DNA of 34,307 bases, taken from positions 1-34,307 of the forward strand of contig CAMDSO010000036.1 in assembly GCA_945906935.1 (NCBI GenBank). Direction: 5' to 3'. This DNA comes from Bordetella parapertussis. GTDB lineage: Bacteria; Pseudomonadota; Gammaproteobacteria; Burkholderiales; SG8-41. Shown piece by piece: positions 16,710-26,718 of this stretch; the stretch's first letter is position 1, and the number at the start of each line of letters is the position of its first letter. The translations under genes were made by a program, and so were the position numbers. Below the pieces are notes generated by a model. It was not told the DNA's origin, made no database searches, and saw only the letters and a program-made list of their open reading frames with translations.

Positions 16710-17792
16710 ATGACCGTCAATCTGCTCGAATTTGAACAGCAAAGGTTCGTGCAGTTTTGTGCGGAGCTGGGGGAAAAGCCATTCCGTGCGCGGCAGTTGA
16801 TGCGCTGGATCCATCAGTCTGGAGTCGGTGATTTCGACGCCATGACTGACATGGCAAAGTCTTTGCGCAGCGTGCTCAAGCGCGATTGCGAAGTGCTGCC
16901 GCCGAAAGTGATCAGCGATCACACCGCCGGCGACGGTACGCGCAAGTGGTTGCTGGATGTCAACGCCGGCAACGCGATCGAAGCCGTTTTTATACCTGAA
17001 CGCACGCGGTCCACACTCTGCATCTCGTCGCAGGCCGGCTGTGCGCTTGAATGCTCGTTTTGTTCGACCGGGCGGCAGGGCTTTAATCGCAATCTGACGC
17101 TGGGCGAGATCATTGGCCAGTTGTGGTTGGCCAATCATAGTCTGGCCGCCGACGGCGAAGATGCCCGCCGCGTCACCAATGTGGTGATGATGGGTCTGGG
17201 CGAGCCGCTGGCGAATTTCGATAACGTGGTGGCGGCGATGCAGTTGATGCTTGACGACAATGCCTACGGTTTGTCGCGTCGCCGGGTCACGCTGAGTACT
17301 TCCGGTCTGGTGCCGCAGATGGACCGTCTCGGTGATGCCTGCCCGGTGGCGCTGGCGGTTTCGTTGCATGCGCCCAATGACGAATTGCGCGACAAGCTGG
17401 TGCCGATAAACCGCAAGTATCCGCTCAAAGAATTGATGGCGGCCTGCCTGCGTTATATTGAAAAGGCGCCGCGGGATTTTGTGACGTTTGAATACGTGAT
17501 GCTCGACGGCGTTAACGATTCGGTGGCGAACGCGCGCGAGTTGATCCGGCTTGTGTCGCCTGTGCCGTGCAAAATCAATCTGATTCCGTTTAATCCATTT
17601 CCGAATTCCGGCTATACGCGTTCGAGCGTGCCGGCGATCGAGCGCTTCAAGGAAATCCTGATTACCGCGGGGCTGATTGTGACGGTGCGCCGTACGCGCG
17701 GTGATGATATCGATGCCGCCTGCGGGCAACTGGCCGGGCGTGTACAGGATAAAACCCGCCGTCGCGAGCGGCGGATTGCTGAAACTGGTTAG
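16710..17792 (+). CDS. rlmN: Dual-specificity 23S rRNA/tRNA adenine-C2 methyltransferase
   Basis: A 360-residue radical-SAM enzyme that methylates C2 of A2503 in 23S rRNA and A37 in some tRNAs. The iron-sulfur motif CxxxCxxC is C111-C115-C118 (CALECSFC). The mechanistic methyl-carrying cysteine is C338 in DAACGQLAG near the C-terminus; C104 lies just before the cluster. [12 protein letters not shown] and [12 protein letters not shown] are further hallmarks. It starts 13 bases after ndk and ends a few bases before pilF, in the gene order common to beta- and gammaproteobacteria. Confidence 0.98.
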   Translation: MTVNLLEFEQQRFVQFCAELGEKPFRARQLMRWIHQSGVGDFDAMTDMAKSLRSVLKRDCEVLPPKVISDHTAGDGTRKWLLDVNAGNAIEAVFIPERTRSTLCISSQAGCALECSFCSTGRQGFNRNLTLGEIIGQLWLANHSLAADGEDARRVTNVVMMGLGEPLANFDNVVAAMQLMLDDNAYGLSRRRVTLSTSGLVPQMDRLGDACPVALAVSLHAPNDELRDKLVPINRKYPLKELMAACLRYIEKAPRDFVTFEYVMLDGVNDSVANARELIRLVSPVPCKINLIPFNPFPNSGYTRSSVPAIERFKEILITAGLIVTVRRTRGDDIDAACGQLAGRVQDKTRRRERRIAETG

Positions 17793-17809
17793 TGGCGATG
17801 GGGGGCGTG

Positions 17810-18583
17810 ATGAAAAAGCTGCTGATTGCAGGGCTGGTCATACTCCTGCAGGGTTGTATTTCGCGAGCGCCCGACCAGGCGGGCTATGCACCGCGGCCGG
17901 TCGATACCGATGTGCAGGCACGTGCGCGTATTCACGCAGAGCTGGCGGCCGGTTACCTTGAATTAGGCAGTCTCGGCGTTGCATTGCAAGAGGCCAATGA
18001 AGCGCTCAAGGCAGACCCCAAACATGTTTCGGCGTACAACGTGCTGGGGCTGGTCTATATGGAACTCAACGATGATCGTGCCGCCGAGAGCAGTTTTCGC
18101 CGGGCGTTGCAGATCAACGGTATGGACTCCGACACCAACAATAACTATGGCTGGTTTTTATGCCAGCGCAAGCGTGAGAAAGAGTCGATTCAATACTTTC
18201 TCGATGCCCTGCGTAATCCGCTCTATACAACGCAGGAAAAGTCGTGGGTGAATGCCGGTATCTGTTCGCGTCAGGCGGGCGATCTGGTTAATGCCGAGGA
18301 TTATTTTCAACGCGCCCTGAAATTGCGTCCTAATCAGCCGCAGGCCTTACAGCAGCTTGCCGATATTACTTTCAAGCGTAACGATTTCGCCGGTGCGAAA
18401 TCCTTTCTGGCGCGCTTGCAGCGTGACGCAACCTCACAGTCGGTCGAAGTGTTGTGGCTGGCGTTGCGGGTAGAACGCCGGCTCGGGGATCGCAATGCGG
18501 AGCGCAGTCTCGCCTTTCAGTTGCAAAAGAATTTTCCGGGTTCGCGCGAGGCGCGCTCTCTGGCAGAGGGTATATACGAATGA
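17810..18583 (+). CDS. pilF: Type IV pilus assembly lipoprotein PilF/PilW
   Basis: A 257-residue outer-membrane lipoprotein with tetratricopeptide repeats, the pilotin needed for assembly of the PilQ secretin ring in type IV pili. The signal peptide with lipobox LLQGC (Cys16) follows the ATG at 17810, which has a G-rich ribosome-binding site; a GTG at 17792 is possible but would add six residues before the signal. TPR units run from about residue 42 to 190, for example NVLGLVYMELNDDRAAE and NYGWFLCQRKREKESI. It lies between rlmN and rodZ, as in related genomes, and its stop overlaps the rodZ start (ATGA). Confidence 0.93.
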   Translation: MKKLLIAGLVILLQGCISRAPDQAGYAPRPVDTDVQARARIHAELAAGYLELGSLGVALQEANEALKADPKHVSAYNVLGLVYMELNDDRAAESSFRRALQINGMDSDTNNNYGWFLCQRKREKESIQYFLDALRNPLYTTQEKSWVNAGICSRQAGDLVNAEDYFQRALKLRPNQPQALQQLADITFKRNDFAGAKSFLARLQRDATSQSVEVLWLALRVERRLGDRNAERSLAFQLQKNFPGSREARSLAEGIYE

Positions 18584-19512
18584 GTGAAGAAGCCCCCATG
18601 GTTGAAGTCGTGCCGGTTGCACCGGTCATAATATCGGCGGGCAGTCGTTTGACCGCCGCGCGAACGGCGGCCGGGCTGTCGATCGCCGAGGTTGCGCGTC
18701 ATTTGAAGTTGTCGCCCTTGCAGGTCGAGGCTTTGGAAACAGGCGACCACAAAAAATTGCCGGGCCCGGTATTTGTGCGTGGGTTCATGCGCAATTACGC
18801 GCGTCTGGTGAATCTGGATCCGGTGCCGTTGATTGCCGATGTGGTTGCGGCGCAGAATCAGGAAGCGGCGGCGTTAGTTGCGGCGGCAGAGCCCGAGAAG
18901 GCTATACCGTTTCCAGGGCAGGCCAGTTGGAATTGGAAGCCGTATGCCATCGGCCTGGTGCTGGTCGTTGCCGGTCTCGCGGTGTATGAATTTTTCGACG
19001 GCGTGCTGGACGCAGCGGTTCTGGCCCCGGCCGTACCGGCGGTTGATGCACCGCAATCCAAGGCGGTTGTGCCGCCCGAATCTGCGACCGAAACCAAGAT
19101 AGAAAAAAACGAGAACGCGGCGGTCGCAGCGCCGGCAATGATGGGCGGCGCCAACGGTATTACATCGATGCCGTCTGCGCCGACCAAGGTGGCCACGGTA
19201 GAACGCGGCGCCAACGGTATGACATCGATGCCGTCTGCGCCGACCAAGGTGGCCACAGTAGAACGCAGCGCCAACGACAAGGTCTTGCGCTTTAGCTTTG
19301 CGCGCGAGGCCTGGGTTGAGATTCGTGACGCCAAGAGCCGCGTCATCTTTTCGCAATTGAATGCGGCTGGTAGTAACCCCGTCGTTAGCGGCGAGCCACC
19401 GTTTAATATGGTGATCGGCAACGCCAGTGGCGTGAAGCTGGTGTTTGGTGAACGTGCGGTTGATCTGGCGCCTTATACGCAGGTCGATGTGGCCAGATTG
19501 ACGCTGGAGTAG
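18580..19512 (+). CDS. rodZ: RodZ-family helix-turn-helix membrane protein
   Basis: A 310-residue RodZ-like protein, a cytoskeletal adaptor that links MreB to the elongation machinery. Domains: N-terminal HTH_25 (about 22-85, [20 protein letters not shown] to [15 protein letters not shown]), one membrane helix (about 126-146, [18 protein letters not shown]), a low-complexity periplasmic linker, and a C-terminal DUF4115 domain (about 234-310, [19 protein letters not shown]). The linker carries two copies of a 20-residue repeat (190-229). The start at 18580 overlaps the pilF stop. It is the usual neighbour of ispG. Confidence 0.93.
   Translation: MSEEAPMVEVVPVAPVIISAGSRLTAARTAAGLSIAEVARHLKLSPLQVEALETGDHKKLPGPVFVRGFMRNYARLVNLDPVPLIADVVAAQNQEAAALVAAAEPEKAIPFPGQASWNWKPYAIGLVLVVAGLAVYEFFDGVLDAAVLAPAVPAVDAPQSKAVVPPESATETKIEKNENAAVAAPAMMGGANGITSMPSAPTKVATVERGANGMTSMPSAPTKVATVERSANDKVLRFSFAREAWVEIRDAKSRVIFSQLNAAGSNPVVSGEPPFNMVIGNASGVKLVFGERAVDLAPYTQVDVARLTLE
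19147..19266 (+). repeat. 60-bp tandem repeat inside rodZ
   Basis: Two direct copies, 19147-19206 and 19207-19266, differ at 2 of 60 bases. A third partial copy (GCGCCAACG at 19268 on) follows. In frame, each encodes GANG(I/M)[15 protein letters not shown], so copy number can change without a frameshift. It lies in the periplasmic linker of RodZ. Confidence 0.95.
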
Positions 19513-19514
19513 GC

Positions 19515-20735
19515 ATGTACGGGGCGATGCAAAGGCGCGTAGCGCGCCGGGTGATGGTCGGTGACATTGCGATTGGTGGTGGTGCGCCCATCGTTGTGCA
19601 GTCGATGACCAACACCGACACCGCAGACATTGCGGGGAGCGTGGCGCAGGTAGCCGCATTGGCACGCGCCGGCTCGGAGATGGTGCGGCTGACGGTAAAT
19701 ACAGCGGAAGCCGCAGCTGCAATACCGCACATCAGGGATCAGCTGGCGGCCAAGGGCGTTGACGTGCCGTTGGTCGGTGATTTTCATTTCAACGGCCATC
19801 GTTTGTTGACGCAGCATCCTGCGTGCGCCGAGGCTTTGTCCAAGTTACGTATCAATCCGGGTAACGTCGGTCAGGGCAGCAAGCGCGACGACCAGTTTGC
19901 AACGCTGATTGAATTTGCCTGTCGTTACAACAAGCCGGTGCGTATCGGCGTCAATTGGGGCAGTCTTGATCAGGCCCTGCTCGCCCGCATGATGGACGAG
20001 AACGCGCGGAGTGCGGCCCCTGATGATCTGCAGGTAATGACGCGCCGTGCGCTGGTGCAGTCGGCGTTGGAGAGTGCGGCCCAGGCCGAGCAGTTGGGCC
20101 TGCCGGGTGAACGCATTGTGCTGTCGTGCAAAGTGAGCGGGGTGCAGGATTTGATCGCCGTCTATCGCGATCTGGCAACGCGTTGCGACTATGCATTGCA
20201 TCTGGGTTTGACCGAAGCCGGTATGGGCTCGAAAGGCATTGTTGCGTCGACCGCGGCCATGTCCGTTCTATTGCAGGAGGGTGTTGGTGACACCGTACGG
20301 GTGTCACTGACGCCAGAACCCGGCGGCGATCGCACCCGCGAAGTGGTGGTTGCGCAGGAAATTCTACAGACCATGGGCTTGCGTTCGTTTGCGCCGATGG
20401 TCATCGCTTGTCCGGGCTGCGGACGTACCACCAGTACGTTTTTCCAGGTGCTGGCGGACAAAATCCAGATTTACCTGCGCGCGCAAATGCCGGTCTGGCG
20501 CGCCCATCATCCCGGCGTTGAAAACATGCATGTCGCGGTGATGGGCTGCGTGGTTAACGGGCCGGGAGAGAGCAAACACGCCAACATCGGCATCAGTCTG
20601 CCGGGTTCGGGCGAAAACCCGGTTGCCCCGGTTTTTATCGACGGCGTCAAGGCGGTGACCCTTAAGGGCGACAATATCGCCGGCGAATTTCAGGCGCTGA
20701 TCGACCGTTACGTGCAAGAACATTACACAAGTTGA
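19515..20735 (+). CDS. ispG: 4-hydroxy-3-methylbut-2-enyl diphosphate synthase (flavodoxin)
   Basis: A 406-residue IspG (GcpE), which reduces methylerythritol cyclodiphosphate to HMBPP in the non-mevalonate isoprenoid pathway. The TIM-barrel N-terminus includes [12 protein letters not shown] and ADFHFNGH-like VGDFHFNGH. The [4Fe-4S] cysteines are in CPGCGRTTS (about residue 300) and [11 protein letters not shown] (about 342), the latter being a family signature. It follows rodZ by two bases and precedes hisS by one. Confidence 0.97.
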   Translation: MYGAMQRRVARRVMVGDIAIGGGAPIVVQSMTNTDTADIAGSVAQVAALARAGSEMVRLTVNTAEAAAAIPHIRDQLAAKGVDVPLVGDFHFNGHRLLTQHPACAEALSKLRINPGNVGQGSKRDDQFATLIEFACRYNKPVRIGVNWGSLDQALLARMMDENARSAAPDDLQVMTRRALVQSALESAAQAEQLGLPGERIVLSCKVSGVQDLIAVYRDLATRCDYALHLGLTEAGMGSKGIVASTAAMSVLLQEGVGDTVRVSLTPEPGGDRTREVVVAQEILQTMGLRSFAPMVIACPGCGRTTSTFFQVLADKIQIYLRAQMPVWRAHHPGVENMHVAVMGCVVNGPGESKHANIGISLPGSGENPVAPVFIDGVKAVTLKGDNIAGEFQALIDRYVQEHYTS

Positions 20736-20736
20736 T

Positions 20737-21996
20737 ATGAGCGAACGAATACAGGCGGTGCGCGGGATGAACGACGTCCTGCCGGACCAGGCGCAGTGGT
20801 GGCAACGCTTTGAAGATACGGTACGCGATTGGCTCTACGCTTATGGCTATCGCAATATTCGTATGCCGGTGCTGGAGCGCACAGATTTGTTTGTGCGTTC
20901 GATCGGCGAAGTTACGGATATCGTCGAGAAGGAGATGTACACCTTTGTCGACCAGATGAACGGCGAGAGCCTGACCTTGCGACCCGAGGGCACGGCGTCC
21001 TGCGTGCGTGCGGCGATTGAGCACAATTTGCTCTACCCGGGCCCGCAGCGTCTTTGTTACTCGGGGCCGATGTTCCGTCACGAGCGTCCACAAAAAGGGC
21101 GCTACCGCCAGTTTCATCAGGTCGGAGTGGAGGCCTTGGGTTATGTCGGTCCCGACATTGATGCCGAGCACATCGTGATGTGCGCACGCCTGTGGCGTGC
21201 CTTGGGTATCGGCGACGTGGCGCTTGAACTTAATACGCTTGGTGACAGCGAGTCTCGCGGCCGTTTTCGCGAACGTCTGGTGAAATATTTTGAGCAGCAC
21301 GCGGCAGTGCTGGATGCCGATTCGCAGCGCCGCTTGCAGGCCAATCCGTTGCGCATCCTAGACAGCAAAAATCCGCAGATGCAGGAATTGATCGCCGCCG
21401 CGCCGCGCATGATCGATGATATCGACGACGCATCAAGATTGCATTTTGAGGGCGTCCAGACCTTGCTGCAGGCGGCGCAGGTGCCGTTTACGATTAATAC
21501 GCGGTTGGTGCGCGGGCTCGATTACTATAACCGCACGGTTTTTGAGTGGGTTACCGCCAGTCTAGGCGCGCAGGGAACGGTGTGTGCTGGCGGACGTTAC
21601 GACGGTCTGATCGAACAGATCGGCGGCAAGGCGGCACCGGCCTGTGGTTTTGCCATGGGTGTTGAGCGCCTGCTCGAACTGATGCAACATGGGCCGCAGG
21701 CGGCGGCACGGGCGACGGATGTTTACCTTGTGCATCAAGGAAGCGCAGCGGCGCAATATGCATTCGCCGTTGCCGAAGCGCTGCGTGACAGCGGTTGTTC
21801 GGTGGTGCTCGACTGCGGCGGCACCAGTTTTAAATCGCAAATGAAAAAAGCCGATGGCAGCGGCGCGATGTTTGCCGTGATCATCGGTGATGACGAAGCG
21901 GCGGCGCAGCAGTTGACGGTCAAGCCCTTGCGCGGCAATGGTGAACAGACGCGCTGTGCGCCCGCACAGGCGGTGGATTTGATACGGGGGAAATGA
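20737..21996 (+). CDS. hisS: Histidyl-tRNA synthetase
   Basis: A 419-residue class II aminoacyl-tRNA synthetase for histidine. Motif 2 appears as [18 protein letters not shown] (about 112-129), the histidine-specific loop as [15 protein letters not shown] (about 255-269), and motif 3 ends in [12 protein letters not shown] (about 305). The anticodon-binding domain follows. Length matches family. It is adjacent to ispG and overlaps the next gene by four bases. The histidine-related paralogue hisZ lies 7 kb downstream. Confidence 0.98.
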   Translation: MSERIQAVRGMNDVLPDQAQWWQRFEDTVRDWLYAYGYRNIRMPVLERTDLFVRSIGEVTDIVEKEMYTFVDQMNGESLTLRPEGTASCVRAAIEHNLLYPGPQRLCYSGPMFRHERPQKGRYRQFHQVGVEALGYVGPDIDAEHIVMCARLWRALGIGDVALELNTLGDSESRGRFRERLVKYFEQHAAVLDADSQRRLQANPLRILDSKNPQMQELIAAAPRMIDDIDDASRLHFEGVQTLLQAAQVPFTINTRLVRGLDYYNRTVFEWVTASLGAQGTVCAGGRYDGLIEQIGGKAAPACGFAMGVERLLELMQHGPQAAARATDVYLVHQGSAAAQYAFAVAEALRDSGCSVVLDCGGTSFKSQMKKADGSGAMFAVIIGDDEAAAQQLTVKPLRGNGEQTRCAPAQAVDLIRGK

Positions 21997-22634
21997 TGGC
22001 GGTTTACGATCTCGAAGAGCAGGAACAGATAGACGAAATCAAGGCGTGGTGGAAGCGATATGGCAACGCATTGCTGTTGCTGGTGATTGTCGCCGCGCTG
22101 ACGGTTGCTGCTGTCTTGGGCTGGCGCGCCTACAACGATCGTCAGGGCTTGGAGGCGGGCGAGCTGTATGTTCAGCTGCAGGCCGCGGTATCCTCCAACG
22201 AAAACAAAAAGGTTCAGGATATCAGCGCGACGATGATCGATCGCTATCCACGCTCAGGCTACACGCAATTCGCGGCTCTGGCAGCGGGGAGGGCGGCGTT
22301 TGAGACGGGTAGTCTGGCCGATGCGCGAACCTCGCTCAAGTGGGTGGTGGAACACGCCAAGGATGACGGCACGCGGGATCTGGCGCGGTTGCGTCTGGCG
22401 ACCGTTGCTCTCGACGAGAAGAAATACGATGAGGCATTGGCTGCTTTGCAGGCGGCGCCAGTGGAAGCCATGGCCGCTTTGTTTGCCGACCTTAAGGGTG
22501 ACATTCTTGCGGTGCAGGAAAAAACCACTGAAGCGCGCAGTGCCTATCAGCTGGCACTCGATAAAACCGAGGCTAAGAGCGGCTATCGCAACGTCATTCA
22601 GGGCAAGTTGGATTCCCTGGGGACGGCAAAGTGA
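21993..22634 (+). CDS. yfgM: YfgM-family tetratricopeptide membrane protein
   Basis: A 213-residue inner-membrane protein with a short cytoplasmic N-terminus ([20 protein letters not shown]), one membrane helix (about 26-48, [19 protein letters not shown]) and a periplasmic TPR-like domain (TPR_21). In E. coli YfgM associates with PpiD and the SecYEG translocon as an ancillary chaperone. It overlaps hisS by 4 bases and bamB by 4 bases, matching the hisS-yfgM-bamB-der order of E. coli. Confidence 0.92.
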   Translation: MMAVYDLEEQEQIDEIKAWWKRYGNALLLLVIVAALTVAAVLGWRAYNDRQGLEAGELYVQLQAAVSSNENKKVQDISATMIDRYPRSGYTQFAALAAGRAAFETGSLADARTSLKWVVEHAKDDGTRDLARLRLATVALDEKKYDEALAALQAAPVEAMAALFADLKGDILAVQEKTTEARSAYQLALDKTEAKSGYRNVIQGKLDSLGTAK

Positions 22635-23791
22635 AACTGCTGCGTAATCTCGCGGCGGTTTTGCTGGCTGTAGCGGCCAGTGGTTGCTCTACTCCTCTTG
22701 GCGATTATTACGATCGCTGGTTCGGCAGTGATCCGGCGATTAAACCGGCTGAACTCGTCGCGCTCAAAGCTACCGCAACCGCCAAACTGCTGTGGCAGGG
22801 CGGGGTTGGTTCGGCTGAGCGTTTTGTTTTTTCGCCGTTGCTGGCCGAGACGGCCGTGGTGGCGACCGGTGTCAACGGGCAGATGACGCGCTTTGATCCA
22901 GTGAGTGGAAAAACGCTGACGCGGATTGACGTCAAGGCGGCTCTCTCGGGTGGTGTTGGCGGCAACGATAATATGATGGTTGTCGGCACGCCCAAGGGTG
23001 AAATTTTTGCCTACGATGTTGCAGGGAAAATGTTGTGGAAGGCGCAGATCAGCAGCGATGTTCTGGGCGCACCGCAGATCGAACAAGGTGTGGTGGTTGT
23101 GCGGGCCGGTGATGGTCGTTTGTTTGGATTGGACGCGGCCACCGGTGCGCGCAAGTGGGTTTATCAACGCACGCTGCCGCCGCTGACGTTGCGTACTCAC
23201 GTTACGGTCAAGCCGTATCGTGGTGCGATTTTTGCAGGGTTTCCTGGCGGTCGTTTGGTTGCGGTGTCGGCTGCCAACGGCAACCTGATCTGGGAAGCCA
23301 CCGTGGCGCTACCGAAGGGCACCACCGAACTCGAGCGGGTGGCCGATGTGTTAAGTGTGCCTGTCACCGACGGCCGGCAGGTATGCGCCGCCGCGTATCA
23401 GGGACGTGTTGCATGTTTTGGTGTGCTCAAGGGCGAGTTACTTTGGGCGCGCGATTTTTCCAGCATTTCCGGGCTAGCCATGGATACACTCGGGGTTTAT
23501 GCGGCGGACGAAAAAAGTGCGGTCGTAGCGTTTGACCGCAGCAGCGGGGCGAGTCTGTGGAAGCAGGACAAGTTATACGGCCGCAACGTCACGGCGCCGG
23601 CGCTGGCCGGGCGTTTTATTGCGGTTGGCGATTTGCAGGGCTTTGTGCATTTTCTATCGCGTGAAGACGGCTCTTTTGTTGCCCGCCTGCCCACCGACGG
23701 CAGTCCGATTGTCGCGCAGCCGGTTTCTTTGGACGACTATGTTATCGTGCAGACCTTGAAGGGCGGTGTGTTTGCAATGGCAATACAGTGA
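22631..23791 (+). CDS. bamB: Outer-membrane protein assembly factor BamB
   Basis: A 386-residue lipoprotein subunit of the BAM complex that inserts beta-barrel proteins in the outer membrane. The GTG start overlaps the yfgM stop. The lipobox is AASGC (Cys19). The rest is an eight-bladed PQQ-like beta-propeller with blade-end motifs such as VFAYDVAGKMLWKA, FGLDAATGARKWVYQR and VAFDRSSGASLWKQD. The PQQ-like repeats here are structural; no PQQ-binding residues are present, unlike the enzyme at 10271. Confidence 0.95.
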   Translation: MKLLRNLAAVLLAVAASGCSTPLGDYYDRWFGSDPAIKPAELVALKATATAKLLWQGGVGSAERFVFSPLLAETAVVATGVNGQMTRFDPVSGKTLTRIDVKAALSGGVGGNDNMMVVGTPKGEIFAYDVAGKMLWKAQISSDVLGAPQIEQGVVVVRAGDGRLFGLDAATGARKWVYQRTLPPLTLRTHVTVKPYRGAIFAGFPGGRLVAVSAANGNLIWEATVALPKGTTELERVADVLSVPVTDGRQVCAAAYQGRVACFGVLKGELLWARDFSSISGLAMDTLGVYAADEKSAVVAFDRSSGASLWKQDKLYGRNVTAPALAGRFIAVGDLQGFVHFLSREDGSFVARLPTDGSPIVAQPVSLDDYVIVQTLKGGVFAMAIQ

Positions 23792-23864
23792 CCGCGGCGT
23801 CTGACGCCACCAATTGCCCAACGGATTTCAGCGCGACAACGATTTTCTTTTTACAGCACAGGCC

Positions 23865-25220
23865 ATGATCCCGACTCTAGTAATCATCGGCCGTCCAAAC
23901 GTCGGCAAGTCGACGCTTTTCAACCGCCTCACGCGCAGCAGAGACGCCATCGTCGCGGATATGCCGGGACTGACCCGCGACCGCCATTATGGCCGTGGAC
24001 GTCTGGGCGATAAACGTTATCTGGTGGTTGATACCGGTGGCTTTGAGCCGGTTACCGAGGACGTGATCCGGCGCTCGATGGCACGACAGACATTGCAGGC
24101 GATCGATGAGTCCGACGGTGTTGTCCTGCTGGTCGACGGCCGCCAGGGACTGACTTCGCAGGACCGCATCATTGCCGATCAATTGCGCAAGATTGGCCGT
24201 AAGCATTGGGTGGTCGTCAACAAGGCAGAGGGTATGCGACCCGAGCATGTGGCGGCTGAGTTTCACGAACTCGCGCTGGGCGACCCGCTGGTCATCTCCG
24301 CCGCTCACGGCGAGGGCGTCAGCGAGCTCGCCGATTTGATTCTGGCCGAATTCCCGGATGCGCCGTTGCAACGTCCGGCCGAAGAAGTCGAAGAAACTTC
24401 GAAGCATCCACGCATCGCGGTGGTGGGCCGGCCCAATGCTGGCAAGTCGACCCTCGTTAATCGCATTCTTGGCGAAGACCGCGTGGTGGTGTCCGACGTG
24501 CCGGGCACCACGCGCGACAGCATCTATGTCGACTTTGAGCGCGGCGGACGGCCCTATACGTTGATTGACACCGCGGGCATGCGGCGCCGGGGGCGTGTTG
24601 ATGACGCCGTTGAAAAGTTTTCAGTGGTGAAGACGATGCAGGCGATCGAAGACGCCAACGTTGTTGTATTGGTGCTCGATGGCAGTGAAAAAATCGTTGA
24701 CCAGGATGCGCATATCGCCGGCTACGTGCTGGATGCCGGGCGCGCGCTGGTGGTGGCCGTCAACAAGTGGGACAACCTGACGATGCAGCAACGTGAATGG
24801 GCGAAACAGACCCTCGCACGTACGCTCAATTTTATGGATTTTGCCGAGGTTCATCATATTTCGGCACTGGCAGGCACCGGTCTGCCGCAGTTGTTTGTGT
24901 CGATTGAGCGCGCTTATCAGTCGGCCATGGCCAAGCTCTCGACGCCCAAGCTAACACGAGCGCTAATGGCGGCGATCGCGAAGCAGGCGCCGCCAAGGAG
25001 CGGCATGTTTCGACCGAAAATGCGTTATGCGCACCAGGGCGGCAGTAATCCGCCCCGCGTCATCATTCACGGCAGCGGACTTGAGAAGGTGCCGGAAACC
25101 TATCGCCGCTATCTTGAACATTACTTGCGCGATGCGTTCAAACTGCGCGGGGCACCGCTAAAAATTGAATTCCGGCAGGGCATGAATCCCTACGAGCGGC
25201 GGCATGCCAAAAAACGCTAG
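23865..25220 (+). CDS. der: Ribosome biogenesis GTPase Der
   Basis: A 451-residue protein with two tandem GTPase domains, needed for 50S subunit maturation. P-loops are GRPNVGKST (about 9-17) and GRPNAGKST (about 188-196); G3 motifs are DTGGF and DTAGM; G4 motifs are NKAEG and NKWDN. The KH-like C-terminal domain ends in NPYERRHAKKR. The ATG at 23865 gives the canonical N-terminus IPTLVIIGRPNVGKS; the open frame upstream is not conserved-looking. It follows bamB by 73 bases. Confidence 0.97.
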   Translation: MIPTLVIIGRPNVGKSTLFNRLTRSRDAIVADMPGLTRDRHYGRGRLGDKRYLVVDTGGFEPVTEDVIRRSMARQTLQAIDESDGVVLLVDGRQGLTSQDRIIADQLRKIGRKHWVVVNKAEGMRPEHVAAEFHELALGDPLVISAAHGEGVSELADLILAEFPDAPLQRPAEEVEETSKHPRIAVVGRPNAGKSTLVNRILGEDRVVVSDVPGTTRDSIYVDFERGGRPYTLIDTAGMRRRGRVDDAVEKFSVVKTMQAIEDANVVVLVLDGSEKIVDQDAHIAGYVLDAGRALVVAVNKWDNLTMQQREWAKQTLARTLNFMDFAEVHHISALAGTGLPQLFVSIERAYQSAMAKLSTPKLTRALMAAIAKQAPPRSGMFRPKMRYAHQGGSNPPRVIIHGSGLEKVPETYRRYLEHYLRDAFKLRGAPLKIEFRQGMNPYERRHAKKR

Positions 25221-25310
25221 ACGCCGCCCCAAACCTGCTTCCGCTATGGCGTATCGCTGTGAAATGCAGTACAGTATCGCTGCTTGAATAATTTACCTGA
25301 TGGAGTCGAC

Positions 25311-25550
25311 ATGAGTACAAAAGGGCAGCTTTTACAAGACCCGTTTCTGAACGCCCTGCGCAGGGAGCATGTTCCGGTGTCGATCTATCTTGTAAACGGT
25401 ATCAAACTGCAGGGGCAGGTCGAGTCTTTCGATCAATATGTCGTCTTGCTGAAGAATACCGTTACACAAATGGTCTACAAGCATGCCATTTCGACCGTGG
25501 TACCGGCACGCGCCGTCAACATGTCGGCCGACGCCCCCGCTGAAGGTTAG
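25311..25550 (+). CDS. hfq: RNA chaperone Hfq
   Basis: A 79-residue Sm-like protein that forms a hexameric ring and pairs small RNAs with mRNAs. The Sm1 motif is [21 protein letters not shown] and Sm2 ends in the diagnostic [10 protein letters not shown]. The N-terminal [13 protein letters not shown] is canonical; the ATG at 25311 is preferred to the upstream in-frame start at 25284. GGAG lies 7 bases before. It is followed by hflX after 29 bases, the usual hfq-hflX-hflK-hflC order. Confidence 0.98.
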   Translation: MSTKGQLLQDPFLNALRREHVPVSIYLVNGIKLQGQVESFDQYVVLLKNTVTQMVYKHAISTVVPARAVNMSADAPAEG

Positions 25551-25579
25551 TTCTTTCACACTTCCTCAACGACTGCCTG

Positions 25580-26701
25580 ATGTTTGACCGTCCAGGAGCG
25601 GATACGCAGGCGGTTCTCGTCAGCCTTAATCTCGGCGAGCCGGGATACACAGAGTCGACCGAAGAGCTGGTTCAACTCGCGCACAGCGCACGTATTGATC
25701 CAAGAATCGTTTTGCGAGGTCGCCGGCAGCGTCCGGACCCGGCGCTGTTCGCTGGTTCGGGCAAAGTTGATGAAATCGCCGCAGCGCTCGCCGAGCACAA
25801 GGCCGGACTGGTCATTTTCAATCATGAATTGTCGCCTGCCCAGGAGCGCAATCTTGAGAAGAGGCTGCAGGTGCGTGTGGTTGATCGCGTCAGCTTGATC
25901 CTCGATATTTTTGCCCAGCGCGCGAGAAGTCATGAAGGCAAGTTACAGGTGGAACTGGCGCAGCTTGAACACCTGGCCACGCGGCTGGTTCGAGGCTGGT
26001 CGCATCTGGAGCGGCAGAAGGGCGGGATCGGTATGCGCGGCCCTGGTGAAACCCAGCTGGAAACAGACCGCCGTTTGCTCGGCAAGCGGGTCAAGGTGCT
26101 AAAGGATAAGCTGGCACGCCACGCCAGTCAGCGCGATGTGCAGCGCCGCGCGAGGCGGCGGGCGAATCTGCTGTCGGTGTCGATTGTGGGTTATACGAAT
26201 GCAGGCAAGAGCACCTTGTTTAATGCTTTGACTCGTTCCGCTGCCTATGCGGCGGACCAGCTGTTTGCGACTCTGGATACGACGACGAGGCGGGTTTTTC
26301 TGGCGACCGGTGGACAGGTCGTGATTTCAGACACGGTTGGCTTCATCCGCGAACTGCCACACACCCTCGTGGCGGCATTTCGCGCGACTTTGGAAGAGGC
26401 GGTGCAGGCGGATTTGCTGCTACACATTGTGGATGCGAGTAGCCCGATGCGGGCCGAACAAATAGCGGCGGTTAATGCGGTTCTGGCAGAAATTGGCGCA
26501 TCGGACTTGCCACAGGTTCTGGTTTACAACAAGATTGACCTCTGTGACGACCGCGCAAGGGTTGAGCGCGACGAATATGGTAAGATTTCAGCTGTCAGGA
26601 TCAGCGCCCAGACTGGGGCCGGACTTGATTTGCTCCGTTTAACTTTAGATGAATCTGCCGCCGAAACCCGCACTACAGTTGCGCGTTTTGCGGCGGCTTG
26701 A
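25580..26701 (+). CDS. hflX: Ribosome-associated GTPase HflX
   Basis: A 373-residue GTPase that splits stalled 70S ribosomes. The N-terminal nucleotide-binding domain and coiled region include GGIGMRGPGETQLETDRR (about 148-165). The G domain has P-loop GYTNAGKSTLFNAL (about 205-218), G3 DTVGFIRELP, and G4 NKID (about 313). Length is at the short end of the family. It lies between hfq and hflK. Confidence 0.97.
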   Translation: MFDRPGADTQAVLVSLNLGEPGYTESTEELVQLAHSARIDPRIVLRGRRQRPDPALFAGSGKVDEIAAALAEHKAGLVIFNHELSPAQERNLEKRLQVRVVDRVSLILDIFAQRARSHEGKLQVELAQLEHLATRLVRGWSHLERQKGGIGMRGPGETQLETDRRLLGKRVKVLKDKLARHASQRDVQRRARRRANLLSVSIVGYTNAGKSTLFNALTRSAAYAADQLFATLDTTTRRVFLATGGQVVISDTVGFIRELPHTLVAAFRATLEEAVQADLLLHIVDASSPMRAEQIAAVNAVLAEIGASDLPQVLVYNKIDLCDDRARVERDEYGKISAVRISAQTGAGLDLLRLTLDESAAETRTTVARFAAA

Positions 26702-26718
26702 CACAGGATTAATTCAGC

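Noticed and set aside
16467-17729. A 420-codon minus-strand frame over ndk and rlmN
   Set aside because: It covers two certain genes in antisense and shows His/Arg-rich low-information sequence.
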